A stretch of 64,000 nucleotides of DNA from JBBIRG01 sp964410965 (GTDB lineage Bacteria; CLD3; SB21; JBBIRG01): contig CAYPIY010000011.1 of NCBI GenBank assembly GCA_964410965.1, positions 62,001-126,000 on the forward strand, in the 5' to 3' direction. Position numbers and translations under genes: made by a program. Below the pieces are notes generated by a model that had not been told where the DNA came from, did no database searches, and saw nothing but the letters and a program-made list of their open reading frames with translations. How positions within the stretch are numbered: the stretch's first letter is position 1; each line of letters opens with the position of its first letter. Positions 23,906-33,887 of the stretch are shown piece by piece.

Positions 23906-25536
23906 AACGAATTATCTTCATCTGGTTAATTCTTCAGAACGGCTTTGTCTTCGCGCAGTGGAGCACCGATCCCAACATCAATCTCCAAGTCTCAACCTGG
24001 GGCCAATATCCCGTGGCTTGTACGGATGGCGAGGGCGGAGTGTATATACGATGGGAACAGAACAGTTATACTACGGATCAGTACATACAGCATGTGAATA
24101 AGTACGGGTATGTACGATGGGCGACGCCGGTGGAAGTTTATGGTACGCAGAACGGGACGGTATTTGAGGGCAAGATTTGTCCCGATGATTCTAACGGTGT
24201 GATTGTATTATTTACGGAATGGAATGTAAACGGTGACGACCCGCAGTATTTCACGCATAAGCGCGTGTGTGTGAACCGGCTCGATAGCAACGGTAATAAA
24301 CTATGGGGCGAATACGGCGTGCGCGTGAGTCTGCGCGATACTTCTCAGGCATTACGGGAGATTGTAACCGACGGCCAGAAAGGCTGTATAGTAGCGTTCC
24401 TGGTTGCGCCGGATTCATTGTATGTACAGCGCATTTCTTCTACAAGCCAAAGAATGTGGGGGGAGGAAGGGATATTTGTACATAAGCTGGGAACTTACGG
24501 AGAAATCTCTGCGGTTACTGATTGTAATAATGGAATAATATTAAATTACTGGGAAAGCACAACACAAACAACACGATTCCAGAGAAGAAATGGGAATGGA
24601 AATATACTATGGACAAAAATTTCAGCAACTCCATACACATTAATGAAATCAGATGGATATGGAGGTTTGTTATTGTCTATGAATAGATATAATTATGGAG
24701 AAGATAGAATAATAATAAACAGGATGCATCCTGATGGTACTTTTCGATGGGGTGTTTATGGGATAACTTTAGATGACAGCGTTGGAAATTATTCTACAGT
24801 AACAAATATGACTTTAAGAAATGATTCTGTTATGATTGTGTACTGGACTCATATAAAAGACATACACAATGACAAACAAGCAAAATTTCAGTTGATAAAT
24901 TCAGAAGGTCAATTTTTGCTTGATAGTGAAGGCGTAAATCCAAGCCTAGTACCTGTGGATAACAGGGGAGCATCAGGATTTTTCATAGATGATAGTAACA
25001 ATTTTGTTTTTATCTTTGGAGATGATCGAAATTCATCACAATCAGAAATATTTTGTCAAAAATTTAACTCTACAGGAGTGAGATTATGGGATAGTCTTGA
25101 TGTTTTATTCTCATCAGTTTATATAGCGCATTTCAGTGTGTTACAGGGTTGTGATGGTGGTATAATAGTTGGCGATGATGCACCTCTAAATGGGATTTTT
25201 GCTCATTATATTAATAAAAATGGTTATGTGGGTATAGTTGTTGATGTAGAAAATTCAGACATTAAAACAGAAAAAACATTTACCCTTTATCAAAATTATC
25301 CAAATCCCTTTAATGCAAGTACAACTATTAAATACACTATATTAAAATCTGATAAAGTTGAATTAAAACTTTATAATGTTTTAGGTCAGGAAGTAAAAGT
25401 GCTAATTAGTCAATTTCAAACACAGGGCGATTATATTGTTAATTTAGATATGTCAGGGTTATCATCTGGTTTATATATATATCGTTTATCAACATCTTCA
25501 GGTAAAATTTCAAAAAAATTGCTTTTAGTCAAATAA
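23902..25536 (+). CDS. T9SS surface protein, cassette copy 1
   Basis: A 544-residue secreted protein. Signal peptide about 1-19 (ending FVFAQ). The body is a string of propeller-like repeats with elements such as IQHVNKYGYVRWATP, VNRLDSNGNKLWGEYG and VQRISSTSQRMWGEEG. The last 80 residues (NYPNPFNASTTI ... KKLLLVK) are a T9SS sorting domain. The ribosome site AAAGGAGAGG lies inside the end of the four-helix gene. It is paralogous to 26378-28021. Composition turns strongly AT-rich after about 24500. Function is unknown; surface exposure is inferred from the sorting domain. Confidence 0.82.
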   Translation: MKRIIFIWLILQNGFVFAQWSTDPNINLQVSTWGQYPVACTDGEGGVYIRWEQNSYTTDQYIQHVNKYGYVRWATPVEVYGTQNGTVFEGKICPDDSNGVIVLFTEWNVNGDDPQYFTHKRVCVNRLDSNGNKLWGEYGVRVSLRDTSQALREIVTDGQKGCIVAFLVAPDSLYVQRISSTSQRMWGEEGIFVHKLGTYGEISAVTDCNNGIILNYWESTTQTTRFQRRNGNGNILWTKISATPYTLMKSDGYGGLLLSMNRYNYGEDRIIINRMHPDGTFRWGVYGITLDDSVGNYSTVTNMTLRNDSVMIVYWTHIKDIHNDKQAKFQLINSEGQFLLDSEGVNPSLVPVDNRGASGFFIDDSNNFVFIFGDDRNSSQSEIFCQKFNSTGVRLWDSLDVLFSSVYIAHFSVLQGCDGGIIVGDDAPLNGIFAHYINKNGYVGIVVDVENSDIKTEKTFTLYQNYPNPFNASTTIKYTILKSDKVELKLYNVLGQEVKVLISQFQTQGDYIVNLDMSGLSSGLYIYRLSTSSGKISKKLLLVK

Positions 25537-25566
25537 CTTAATTTACATTTAAAAGGGAGTTAAATC

Positions 25567-26223
25567 ATGAAACGAATAATGATAGTCATTGCGGCCATGT
25601 TTTTTACATTCTCTATTGTGAAGGCATCTTTCTTTGATACTGGATTCGTGGAATGGTCCCAGCCTAATGGCGTTAAATTTACAGCCCGCTTGTGGGGGGA
25701 TGAATTTTCCACACAGATGGAAACCAACACCGGTTACAAAATAATTATCGGATCAGATAATTATTATTACTACTCAACGTTAGATAGTACAGGCGATTAT
25801 ACTCCTTCCAACCGGAAAGTCAATATAGATCAGCCGTTGACGGAATCTTACCATTTAGAAAGATCATCGTCTTGGGACGCTATTTTACAACAGAGGATCG
25901 AAGCATTTAATACGCAATTAGAATTGAATTACCAAGCCTATTTGAATAAAATGGCATCCGGAGATAGTGTTTATAAAATTGGAGTCGTTCTTATTGATTT
26001 TACTCCTAGCGAAAAGCATATTACTCAACAATACCAAAATGGTTATAACAGTTATTTTTATGACAGTCTTATTTTTTCAAGAAATTATTGGAATGATACA
26101 ACGGGTGCTATTCACCCACAAGGGTTAGACCTTTTCGGCTCCTTTGCGGATTATTGGGATGATCAGTCGCTGGGGAAGCTGAAGACAAGAGTTCGTGAGT
26201 TCGTAGAGTTAATTAGTTTATAG
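25567..26223 (+). pseudogene. Truncated M6-type metalloprotease, cassette copy 1
   Basis: A 218-residue open frame with a signal peptide, aligned with the first ~215 residues of the full-length gene at 28119 (DTGFVEWSQPNGVKFTARLWG against DTGWIEWKQPNGVTFIGRSWG; HLERSSS against HLERSAS; FGSFADYW against FGSMRDYY). It breaks right after DDQSLGKL, and the last ~12 residues (TRVREFVELISL) are encoded by the GAGTTTATAGAGTT repeat. The HExxH catalytic part is missing, so it cannot be an active protease. A short secreted product could still be made. Confidence 0.8.
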
Positions 26224-26262
26224 ATTTTAATAGTTCATAGAGTTAAAAAGTTTATAGAGTTG
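26189..26262 (+). repeat. GAGTTTATAGAGTT-family repeat at the protease truncation point
   Basis: Tandem variants such as GTAGAGTTAATTAGTTTATAG and TCATAGAGTT plus GTTTATAGAGTTGA. The first supplies the last codons and the stop of the truncated protease. Confidence 0.8.
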
Positions 26263-26305
26263 AAAATGGATATTAACCGTCAACATCATCCGTCAATATC
26301 GGCCC

Positions 26306-26334
26306 TTGACTAAGGTAAATAAATCCATTAAAAT
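26306..26334 (+). promoter_or_regulatory. Promoter of the second T9SS cassette
   Basis: TTGACT (26306-26311), 17 bp, TAAAAT (26329-26334), 44 bp before the preferred start at 26378. It is preceded by CAATATCGGCCC, loosely like the promoters at 23364 and 33054. Confidence 0.6.
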
Positions 26335-26377
26335 CATGATAAACATCTTATCGAAACATATTCCTGAGGATTCCGTT

Positions 26378-28021
26378 ATGCGAAGTAGATACCACATCAT
26401 TGCCGTATTGGTTTTCCATTGTTCACTGCTCATTGTTAATTGTTCATTGAGTTATGCGCAGTGGGGTCATTCTGCCGATTCCAATCTGCTGATCGGTTAC
26501 GGGCAGGCGCCGAGGATCATAAGCGATGAAAACGGAGGATGCTTTGTAAACTGGTTTACGGGCAGTCATTCGAGGATACAGAAGGTGGACAAATGGGGAT
26601 TCACTAAATGGACGCCGGGCGGCTTTTACGTGGGCGGTACGGATACCTGCGCCCAGGATGTGGGCCACATGGCGTATGACGGCAATGGCGGTGTGTTTGT
26701 TTCATTCATGGATATTTGCTGTATTGCCAATTGTGAAACTTCTTATCCAGTTGAGACTTATCATTGCATGATACAGCATATAGACAGCTCGGGCAATATG
26801 CTGTGGGGAATAGGCATGGAGCCTTCCACCAAACCGCATTACCAGTGTTATAGCATTGCTCTTGCGCCCGATGATTCCGGCGGCGTGTACGTGGCTTTTT
26901 CCATGGATTCCACAGAATACGGCAACACAAAGATATACTTACAGCGGCTTGACGCTCAGGGCAACAGGCTATGGGGTAATGAAGGGATTGATTTAGGGCC
27001 AGGCGGATTTGGGCCAATGGTAAGTGATGGCAATGGTGGAATAATATATGCCTATAGTAATAATTATTTGCAAAGACGAAATAAAAATAGTGGAAAAATA
27101 TGGGCTGATACAGGTACTTATGTACAGACTTATATATCAAAAATAGTTACAAATAAAATAAATTATGTTTACGTGACAGGTAAAAATTACATAGGTGGAG
27201 AAGAATATTTATTAAAAGTGCAGAATATTGATTTCATTAGTGGTTCAGTACTATGGCCGCAAAGTTGCATTATAGTTGATACTTTAATAATACCAAGTGG
27301 TATTCATGATTTTGCAATTGATAGTTTCTATAATGTTTGGATTTCATGGTATAATGATAATAGTGTGTCAATTCAAAAAATTACAAATGATGGACTTTTA
27401 TTTTTCTCTCCATCTGGAATACAACCGAGCAATAATCCATCTCAAAAAGGAATTATTTCACTTAAAGCAAGTGACCAGGGCAGTATGTTTGTTGCATGGC
27501 CTGATTATCGCAATACAATTAGTAATGGTTATGCACAAAGAATTAGCAGCACGGGAGAATATTTATGGACAGAGGATGTTCGGATTTCTTCTACAGGCGG
27601 TCCCAGTCCTATAACTTATGATTGTAATAACGGTATTATTGGCACTTGGGAAAGACTTTCGAATTTCGGTATATATGTCCAACAATTGAGCGTTAATGGC
27701 AATTTAGGTGAAGTAATTACTACATCAATTAAAGATTATAATGTTAATATGAATTCAAAATCATTTGACCTTATAAATAATTACCCTAATCCTTTTAATA
27801 ATTCTACAACAATAAAGTTCATAAATACAAGACGGCAGAAATTAATTTTATCAATATATAATACTTTAGGACAGAAAATAAAAACAATCTATTCAAGCCT
27901 AACGGAGCCGGGTCAATATATTATTCAATTAAACATGAATGGATTAGCTACAGGAGTATATTTATATAAACTCGATAATGGTTTATTAACTCAAACTAAT
28001 AAACTTTTATATTTAAAATAA
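26378..28021 (+). CDS. T9SS surface protein, cassette copy 2
   Basis: A 547-residue secreted protein from ATG 26378, with GAGGA seven bases upstream; an in-frame ATG at 26306 overlaps the promoter. Signal peptide MRSRYHIIAVLV ... SYAQ. The body has repeats like those of 23902 (IQKVDKWGFTKWTPGG, IQHIDSSGNMLWG, LQRLDAQGNRLWGNEG). The C-terminal NYPNPFNNSTTI ... NKLLYLK is a T9SS sorting domain. The h-region of the signal peptide (HCSLLIVNCSLS) is encoded by a run of ATTGTT-type repeats at 26414-26447. Composition becomes AT-rich after about 27030. Confidence 0.82.
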   Translation: MRSRYHIIAVLVFHCSLLIVNCSLSYAQWGHSADSNLLIGYGQAPRIISDENGGCFVNWFTGSHSRIQKVDKWGFTKWTPGGFYVGGTDTCAQDVGHMAYDGNGGVFVSFMDICCIANCETSYPVETYHCMIQHIDSSGNMLWGIGMEPSTKPHYQCYSIALAPDDSGGVYVAFSMDSTEYGNTKIYLQRLDAQGNRLWGNEGIDLGPGGFGPMVSDGNGGIIYAYSNNYLQRRNKNSGKIWADTGTYVQTYISKIVTNKINYVYVTGKNYIGGEEYLLKVQNIDFISGSVLWPQSCIIVDTLIIPSGIHDFAIDSFYNVWISWYNDNSVSIQKITNDGLLFFSPSGIQPSNNPSQKGIISLKASDQGSMFVAWPDYRNTISNGYAQRISSTGEYLWTEDVRISSTGGPSPITYDCNNGIIGTWERLSNFGIYVQQLSVNGNLGEVITTSIKDYNVNMNSKSFDLINNYPNPFNNSTTIKFINTRRQKLILSIYNTLGQKIKTIYSSLTEPGQYIIQLNMNGLATGVYLYKLDNGLLTQTNKLLYLK

Positions 28022-28118
28022 GAAAGAAATAGATAATTTGTAAATCTTAGATATTTAAGTTTTGTATGATCAACAAATACGGTATTTGATTATTGATATT
28101 TATTTTAGGAGTATGTTT

Positions 28119-31100
28119 ATGAAAAGAAAAATGTTTTTACTGTCAGTCATCTGCTTTTTGATGACAATGTGCTTTACAAATATTGTAAAAGCCATTGTTG
28201 AAGATACAGGCTGGATAGAATGGAAACAGCCTAACGGAGTAACATTTATAGGACGATCATGGGGTATTGATGAATTCGAAGGTTACATGGAAACCCAATC
28301 AGGTTATAGGTTCGTTCAAGGAATCGACGGATACTACTATTATGCCATATTGGACACAAACGGTGAATACACCGCTTCGGCGAATAAAATAGGCATAGAC
28401 GCGCCTAAAACGGAATCATTGCATTTGGAGCGCAGCGCCTCAAGAATGGCGCAGATACAGGCCATGAGGGATGCCTTTAACGAGCAGATAGAGCAGAACG
28501 CATTGGAATTTGCCCAAAGGCAAGCTGTAGCAAAAGCTGAAGGTCGGGCTGAAGTTTATAAAGTAGGCGTTTTGTTAGTAGAGTTTTCAGATACTTTACA
28601 TTTTACAAATCCACTCATTGATCGACCAAATGGTTATTGGATAAGCGATTTTGAAAAAATGTTATTTGATTCGTTAGGTGGATGGTATCATGATGATCCT
28701 CTACATCCAGAAAATTCACCACATCCTGAAAAAGATCGTGTATTCGGTTCCATGCGGGATTATTATTATCAGCAGAGCATACCGAACGGCGTGCCGGGCT
28801 CGCTCAACGTCATCGGCCATGTCATCAATCCGCCGGTAGACCCGCTTGTCGCTCACCCCGTGCCGCAGTGGCTACAATTGGACAGCTCGAAACAGTCATA
28901 CCATAATAAATCTATTGGAACTGCTGGTTCATGGGGATATTTGGTAAATGAGAGTATTAACAAAGCAATTAGTCTGAATTGGATTCCTAATTTAATGCAG
29001 TTTGACCATATTATTATCATTTACGCTGGTCAAATTTATTATAGCGGGAATCCAGCAGGACAGGGACTTAATCCTCATTATTCTTATGGAACTCATATAA
29101 TGGGTGAAAAATCCACCAGAAGTTCAAAACCTTTTGCTCACATGGGAATCCATGCGCATGAATTCGGACACCGGTTGGGTTTTCCCGATAACTCCGAATC
29201 GAAGGAATTCGGATTGATGGGCTCAGGCGTTTGGAACGGTTCCGATTATTGGAGAAGCCAAAATTGTCCTTCAGGCATTGAACCGAAATACCGAATGCAG
29301 TTCAATTGGATTACTCCGGATACTCTTTACGCTAATATAACCGACATGATCCTGAATTATAATTATTCTAATCCTCGGTATCTGGTTATAAAAAATAATT
29401 ATACAGGCGCCGATTATTTTCTTGTTGAAAACAGGGGGCGATATGGGTTTGATCGTTTTACTCCGACCACAGAAGATAATTTTATTAATCAGGGCGGCAC
29501 TTTCCTGATCTGGTATAATGGTGATCAAATTATTCCGGCAAACGGAACTGGTGATCCGTTAAAATCCACTTTTTTCCCTGAATACGGTACAGTATCCCAG
29601 AATATATCGGATGATACCTATCCAAATACAATATTGAACAACGGCAACCTTTCCCATATTGCTATTCAAGATATCAGTTGGAATAGTATCGATACAACGA
29701 CTCAATTCAATGTCGATCTTTTTCATGGCGTTGAATCTATAACTGAAAATGTAACATGGAATAGTTTAAAGGTCATCGATAAAGATGTTGTAATAACAAA
29801 TAATGGACGCCTGAAAATAAATCAAGGTACGATTGTTTCAGTTGGTAGTAATGCCCCTGAAAAGTATAGAATAATTGTTGAACCAGGTGGAATTCTAGAA
29901 GCAGAAGGAACTTCTTCAAATCCAATTATTTTTAAATCTGGCGATGAACTTTTAAATAATGAAAATTGGGAAGGCATCGAATTGAAAAATGGTGCAATAT
30001 TAAAATTTCACAATGTAATAATCAAAAACGCTCAAATTGGATTATCATTTAACGGAGCATCGATTAATAATTTTAACAATATTTGTATTAAATCGTGTCA
30101 AACAGGAGTTTCAGTTAATATTGGAAATGATCTGCAATTAAATAATATTACAATAGATTCATGTTATAATGGAATGATTCTAGACGGTAATAATTCGTCC
30201 ATTTCGAATTTCATTTTCAAAAACAACATCATAGACAATGTTAAAATAAACGGTAATTTGAATTTAATAGAACTCTCTGAATTCCATGGTAGGAGTTCCT
30301 GTTTACGAATGTATGGTAAAGGATGTCATGTGGATAATTCTTTGTTTTACTCATCAAACATATATATTGCTGATTCTACAAATCAAATTTTAAATTCATC
30401 CTTTTTTGATTCATCTATCATAAGCGTAGGTAATGGTCAAGTTATAAATAATTTAATTTTTAATAGTTATATTACGATATCAGGTAATTCCAGAGCTTTA
30501 ATAAAAAATAATTTGTTAATATCAAATAAACATACAAATTCAGGTATACAAATCGAACCTTCTCGTTTTCAGAATCAAATTAGTATACCGGTTATTAAAA
30601 ATAATGTTATTATTGGATATTATTTTGGTATTAATAGTTATCGCAATTATGGAGAAGCAAATCCTCCAATACCACCGGAACCGATAATCAAGAATAATAT
30701 AATATTTTTAAATAATGTTACGGCTGAGGGAAATGGTAGCCTTCAGGGCAATGGACTAGCAACCTTCAACTGCATCTACAACCTCGATACCGCCGGATTC
30801 CCCTACGGCAACGGCAATTTTTACGGCGATCCGTTATTCCGGGATACGCTTACCGGCGACTACCGACTCGCCTACAACTCGCCCTGCATTGACTCCGGCG
30901 ACCCGAACGATTTATTCACCTATGAACCCGAACCGAACGGCGGCAGGATCAATATGGGCCATCACGGGAATACCGCCGAGGCTACCGGTACATTCGATCT
31001 CGTCGTGACCGAAAACCTGCAGGACGACGCGGAATGGGACGGACAGATCATGATCGCGAACGACGTCTCCACGAACGGATACGATCTAACCGTCAATGCC

Positions 31101-32873
31101 GGCGCGCGCTTGTATTTCGAGAACGGCAAATCGCTCACCGCCGACGGAGTCTTCTCATCCGTCGGTTCCTATGAACATCCGGTGATCTACCGCGCGTGGC
31201 GTGAAACGGATAGGATGAACGGCGTCATTCTTACCGGCGGGGCCGCGGCCGATATCCGGTACTCCGAATTCCGGTACGCCAATACGGCGCTTACGTTCGA
31301 CGAGTATATCCAGTCCGGCAATAAGGATTTCCTGAACCTGACATTCGATCATAACGGTACGGGCGCGTATCTGAACAAAGCCGGCGCGATATTCCGGAAT
31401 TCGTATTTCCGCGACAACGGCACCGGCATGCTTTGCCAGAAATCCTCGCTGACTCTCAGCGGATCGGTCCTGAACGACAATTCCGAGGAAGGGCTGTATC
31501 TTTTCGACGAACCCGTTTTTGAAATCTCAGGCTGCCAGTTCAACGGCAACGGCAAACGAGGAGTCTATTTCCATACCGCATCCGACGGACGGTTCGATTC
31601 CAACACGGTATACGGCAACGGCGCCTTATCCATAGCCGAACCGAATCTCAAAGGCGGATTAGTCTTTTACCAGTCCTCGCCGATGATGAACCGAAACCAG
31701 GTCGCCGAAAACCTGGCCCCGGGCATCCTCTCCATGAGTTCGTCCATCCCGGTGATGATCAAATCGGCCAATAACCTGATCGCGAATAACCGTGAATCGC
31801 TTCAGCAGAACGATCCCGATATTCTCGCCAAGGATATCTCGATCCCGGAAATCGAAGGCGGTCATAACGACATCCTCGACGATGAAGGCGGATACCTGAT
31901 CCACGCGGGCGAGGATACCCGGGAAATCACGATTGACGTCTCGGAGAATTACTGGGGCACGACGGACGAGAATGAAATCTTATCCCGCTTATACAGGCAG
32001 AACGGTTTTGAAATACGTCCGTTTGACGAATACGCGAACTGGGAAGGCGGCCGTTCCGGAGAAGCGTTATTGATGTTTTCCCGCGCGGCGGAGCTGGAAT
32101 CCGGTTCCGATTATACAACGGCTTTCCAGACCTATGATTCCATAGTCAGTCAATATTCCGTATTCCATATCGCTAAAGCCGCTCTTCAGCGCTCCCGCCT
32201 CTGCCGCGTTAAATCGGGTCAGAACGCGAACCAGGTACGTTCGTACCTCGCCCCGCTCTTAAACCATGCCGACGAACAGATCGTGAAAATCGCCAAACGT
32301 CTTACCTATCGCACCTATACGAATGAATCGGATTATGACCAGGCGATCCAGTTCCACGATCATTGGCGAAACACGACCGGGAACGCGAATGATTCCATCT
32401 ATTCATCGGTGGATATCCTGACCAACGAACTGCTCCGCTCCGGCGGACGTATCGCGAAAAACTCCGGCGTATCCGGGTTATTCCGAAAAACAAATCAGTT
32501 GAAACAATATAAAAAGGAATCCGATCGTATCTTAGCCGGCGCATTCGCCCGGAACACGAATAATCCCGATAACGGCGTACCGAAAACATTCGAACTCTCG
32601 CAGAACTATCCGAACCCGTTCAACCCTGCGACGACCATCCGGTACCAGCTTCCCTTGGCAAGCAAAGTCACCGTTAAGATTTACAATATACTCGGCCAGG
32701 AAGTCGCCACACTGATCAACAAACCGCAGGCCGCCGGATATTATTCTCTCAACTGGAACGGGAAAAGCGACAAGAGCAGGCAAGTCACCAGCGGCGTGTA
32801 TATTTACCGCATCGTCGCCAAATCAGATGATAAAACCTTCGTGAAATCGAAAAAGATGATGCTGATTAAATAA
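28119..32873 (+). CDS. M6-type metalloprotease with beta-helix and T9SS sorting domain
   Basis: About 1584 residues from ATG 28119, where AGGAG is seven bases upstream (an ATG six bases earlier is too close to it). Signal peptide 1-24. Residues about 150-480 are an M6/InhA-like peptidase with zinc motif H347-E-F-G-H351 and a Met-turn candidate GLMGSGVW. Residues about 590-1290 are right-handed parallel beta-helix repeats (FDSNTVYGNG, SENYWGT), usual in carbohydrate-active or adhesive surface proteins. A short TPR-like helical part precedes the T9SS sorting domain (NYPNPFNPATTI ... KKMMLIK). It is the intact counterpart of the truncated gene at 25567. Composition is patchy, AT-rich to about 30720, then GC-rich. 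Confidence 0.85.
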   Translation: MKRKMFLLSVICFLMTMCFTNIVKAIVEDTGWIEWKQPNGVTFIGRSWGIDEFEGYMETQSGYRFVQGIDGYYYYAILDTNGEYTASANKIGIDAPKTESLHLERSASRMAQIQAMRDAFNEQIEQNALEFAQRQAVAKAEGRAEVYKVGVLLVEFSDTLHFTNPLIDRPNGYWISDFEKMLFDSLGGWYHDDPLHPENSPHPEKDRVFGSMRDYYYQQSIPNGVPGSLNVIGHVINPPVDPLVAHPVPQWLQLDSSKQSYHNKSIGTAGSWGYLVNESINKAISLNWIPNLMQFDHIIIIYAGQIYYSGNPAGQGLNPHYSYGTHIMGEKSTRSSKPFAHMGIHAHEFGHRLGFPDNSESKEFGLMGSGVWNGSDYWRSQNCPSGIEPKYRMQFNWITPDTLYANITDMILNYNYSNPRYLVIKNNYTGADYFLVENRGRYGFDRFTPTTEDNFINQGGTFLIWYNGDQIIPANGTGDPLKSTFFPEYGTVSQNISDDTYPNTILNNGNLSHIAIQDISWNSIDTTTQFNVDLFHGVESITENVTWNSLKVIDKDVVITNNGRLKINQGTIVSVGSNAPEKYRIIVEPGGILEAEGTSSNPIIFKSGDELLNNENWEGIELKNGAILKFHNVIIKNAQIGLSFNGASINNFNNICIKSCQTGVSVNIGNDLQLNNITIDSCYNGMILDGNNSSISNFIFKNNIIDNVKINGNLNLIELSEFHGRSSCLRMYGKGCHVDNSLFYSSNIYIADSTNQILNSSFFDSSIISVGNGQVINNLIFNSYITISGNSRALIKNNLLISNKHTNSGIQIEPSRFQNQISIPVIKNNVIIGYYFGINSYRNYGEANPPIPPEPIIKNNIIFLNNVTAEGNGSLQGNGLATFNCIYNLDTAGFPYGNGNFYGDPLFRDTLTGDYRLAYNSPCIDSGDPNDLFTYEPEPNGGRINMGHHGNTAEATGTFDLVVTENLQDDAEWDGQIMIANDVSTNGYDLTVNAGARLYFENGKSLTADGVFSSVGSYEHPVIYRAWRETDRMNGVILTGGAAADIRYSEFRYANTALTFDEYIQSGNKDFLNLTFDHNGTGAYLNKAGAIFRNSYFRDNGTGMLCQKSSLTLSGSVLNDNSEEGLYLFDEPVFEISGCQFNGNGKRGVYFHTASDGRFDSNTVYGNGALSIAEPNLKGGLVFYQSSPMMNRNQVAENLAPGILSMSSSIPVMIKSANNLIANNRESLQQNDPDILAKDISIPEIEGGHNDILDDEGGYLIHAGEDTREITIDVSENYWGTTDENEILSRLYRQNGFEIRPFDEYANWEGGRSGEALLMFSRAAELESGSDYTTAFQTYDSIVSQYSVFHIAKAALQRSRLCRVKSGQNANQVRSYLAPLLNHADEQIVKIAKRLTYRTYTNESDYDQAIQFHDHWRNTTGNANDSIYSSVDILTNELLRSGGRIAKNSGVSGLFRKTNQLKQYKKESDRILAGAFARNTNNPDNGVPKTFELSQNYPNPFNPATTIRYQLPLASKVTVKIYNILGQEVATLINKPQAAGYYSLNWNGKSDKSRQVTSGVYIYRIVAKSDDKTFVKSKKMMLIK

Positions 32874-32901
32874 ATCGTCAAAATAGAAATGACGCCGTAT
32901 A

Positions 32902-32937
32902 AAAGCGTCTGTGGTTCATCCGCAGACGCTTTATTAT
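32902..32937 (+). terminator. Terminator after the M6 protease gene
   Basis: AAAGCGTCTG pairs perfectly with CAGACGCTTT across an 11-base loop, then ATTATTT. It is 28 bp after the stop codon. Confidence 0.8.
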
Positions 32938-33013
32938 TTGCTGACAACCGGCCGGAATCGAGGGGTTCGCGTTAAAACCTTTCAGAGAACTACCGGCTGA
33001 CCGATATTTCACC

Positions 33014-33082
33014 TGATATTTCTGCCTGATATTTCTGCCTGAGATTCCCGCTCTTGACTCCGTGTCCTGATGCCGGTACATT
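33014..33082 (+). promoter_or_regulatory. 13-bp tandem repeats and promoter before the 33315 gene
   Basis: TGATATTTCTGCC occurs twice in tandem (33014-33039), and a third variant TGAGATTCCCGC leads into TTGACT (33054-33059), 17 bp, TACATT (33077-33082). The promoter lies 230 bp before the gene. Apart from this and the terminator, the 437-bp interval 32878-33314 shows nothing recognisable. Confidence 0.5.
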
Positions 33083-33314
33083 ACATCAGTCATTTCGGTA
33101 TATTTTGTGATAGTTAATTGCATTTATCCTATTCTTCGCGCCTATGAGCCTTTCAGATCAATATCCGGACAATTTTATTATCAGACGGATTTCAATCCCG
33201 GAAGCCTTGTCGCGTGGCGTTTCATCAAACAACGAATATTCAAAATGAAAATCATTCCGTCACATGTATTCATTCATCTAACCCCTAACTAATCAAACGA
33301 AAGGAAAAACCACT

Positions 33315-33782
33315 ATGCCCGTTAACCGCATCAGCGCGTCTATGAACCAGGCGCAGGCCGACGAAGTAACCAAAGCGATCGAAACCATCAACCAGAACCT
33401 GCCTTTCCTGATCGACCTGACTACCGGTGAGCGGCAGGATATGCCGAAGTTCGGCAATAAAAACCGCACCTTCGTCGTGAAAGCCCTTGAACTCGCAAAA
33501 CAGAATCCCGATATCCTCCCCCGCTCGTTCGATGTCGAAGAAATGAAGAAAGACGTGGAATTGGTCGAAAAACTCTATCCCATTCACCAGGCGATGACCA
33601 AGCTTTTCGAGAAAATCGACGATACTTACTTCGCCGCCGGCAGTGAGGCCTACACATCCGCTCTCCATGTGTATAACTACGCAAAAGCCGCCAATATCGC
33701 CATGGGAGTCTTAGACGACGTCTTAGACGATCTCGGCAAACGCTTTGCCCGTAAATCCAAACCGGCTGAAGAAAAGAAATAA
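33315..33782 (+). CDS. Conserved hypothetical protein
   Basis: A 155-residue soluble, mostly helical protein. It begins MPVNRISASMNQAQADEV and carries NLPFLIDLTTGERQDMPKFGNKN, a pattern I have seen in uncharacterised proteins of FCB and related bacteria, with no known function. There is no signal peptide, and the C-terminus is basic (KSKPAEEKK). GAAAGGA precedes the ATG. It appears to be a single-gene unit between its own promoter and a hairpin downstream. Confidence 0.75.
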   Translation: MPVNRISASMNQAQADEVTKAIETINQNLPFLIDLTTGERQDMPKFGNKNRTFVVKALELAKQNPDILPRSFDVEEMKKDVELVEKLYPIHQAMTKLFEKIDDTYFAAGSEAYTSALHVYNYAKAANIAMGVLDDVLDDLGKRFARKSKPAEEKK

Positions 33783-33790
33783 TTTGTTTC

Positions 33791-33845
33791 GGGGAAAGGA
33801 GGCGAAAATAAATAACGCAAATCCATCCTTTCAAATCCTTTCCCT
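33791..33845. repeat. Hairpin after the 33315 gene
   Basis: GGGGAAAGGA pairs with TCCTTTCCCT (one wobble) over a 35-base loop, without a T run. It may be a weak terminator or an RNA-stabilising hairpin. Confidence 0.4.
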
Positions 33846-33887
33846 CTATTTATAAAACTATAAATAACAATATAATAGGGTTAACCT

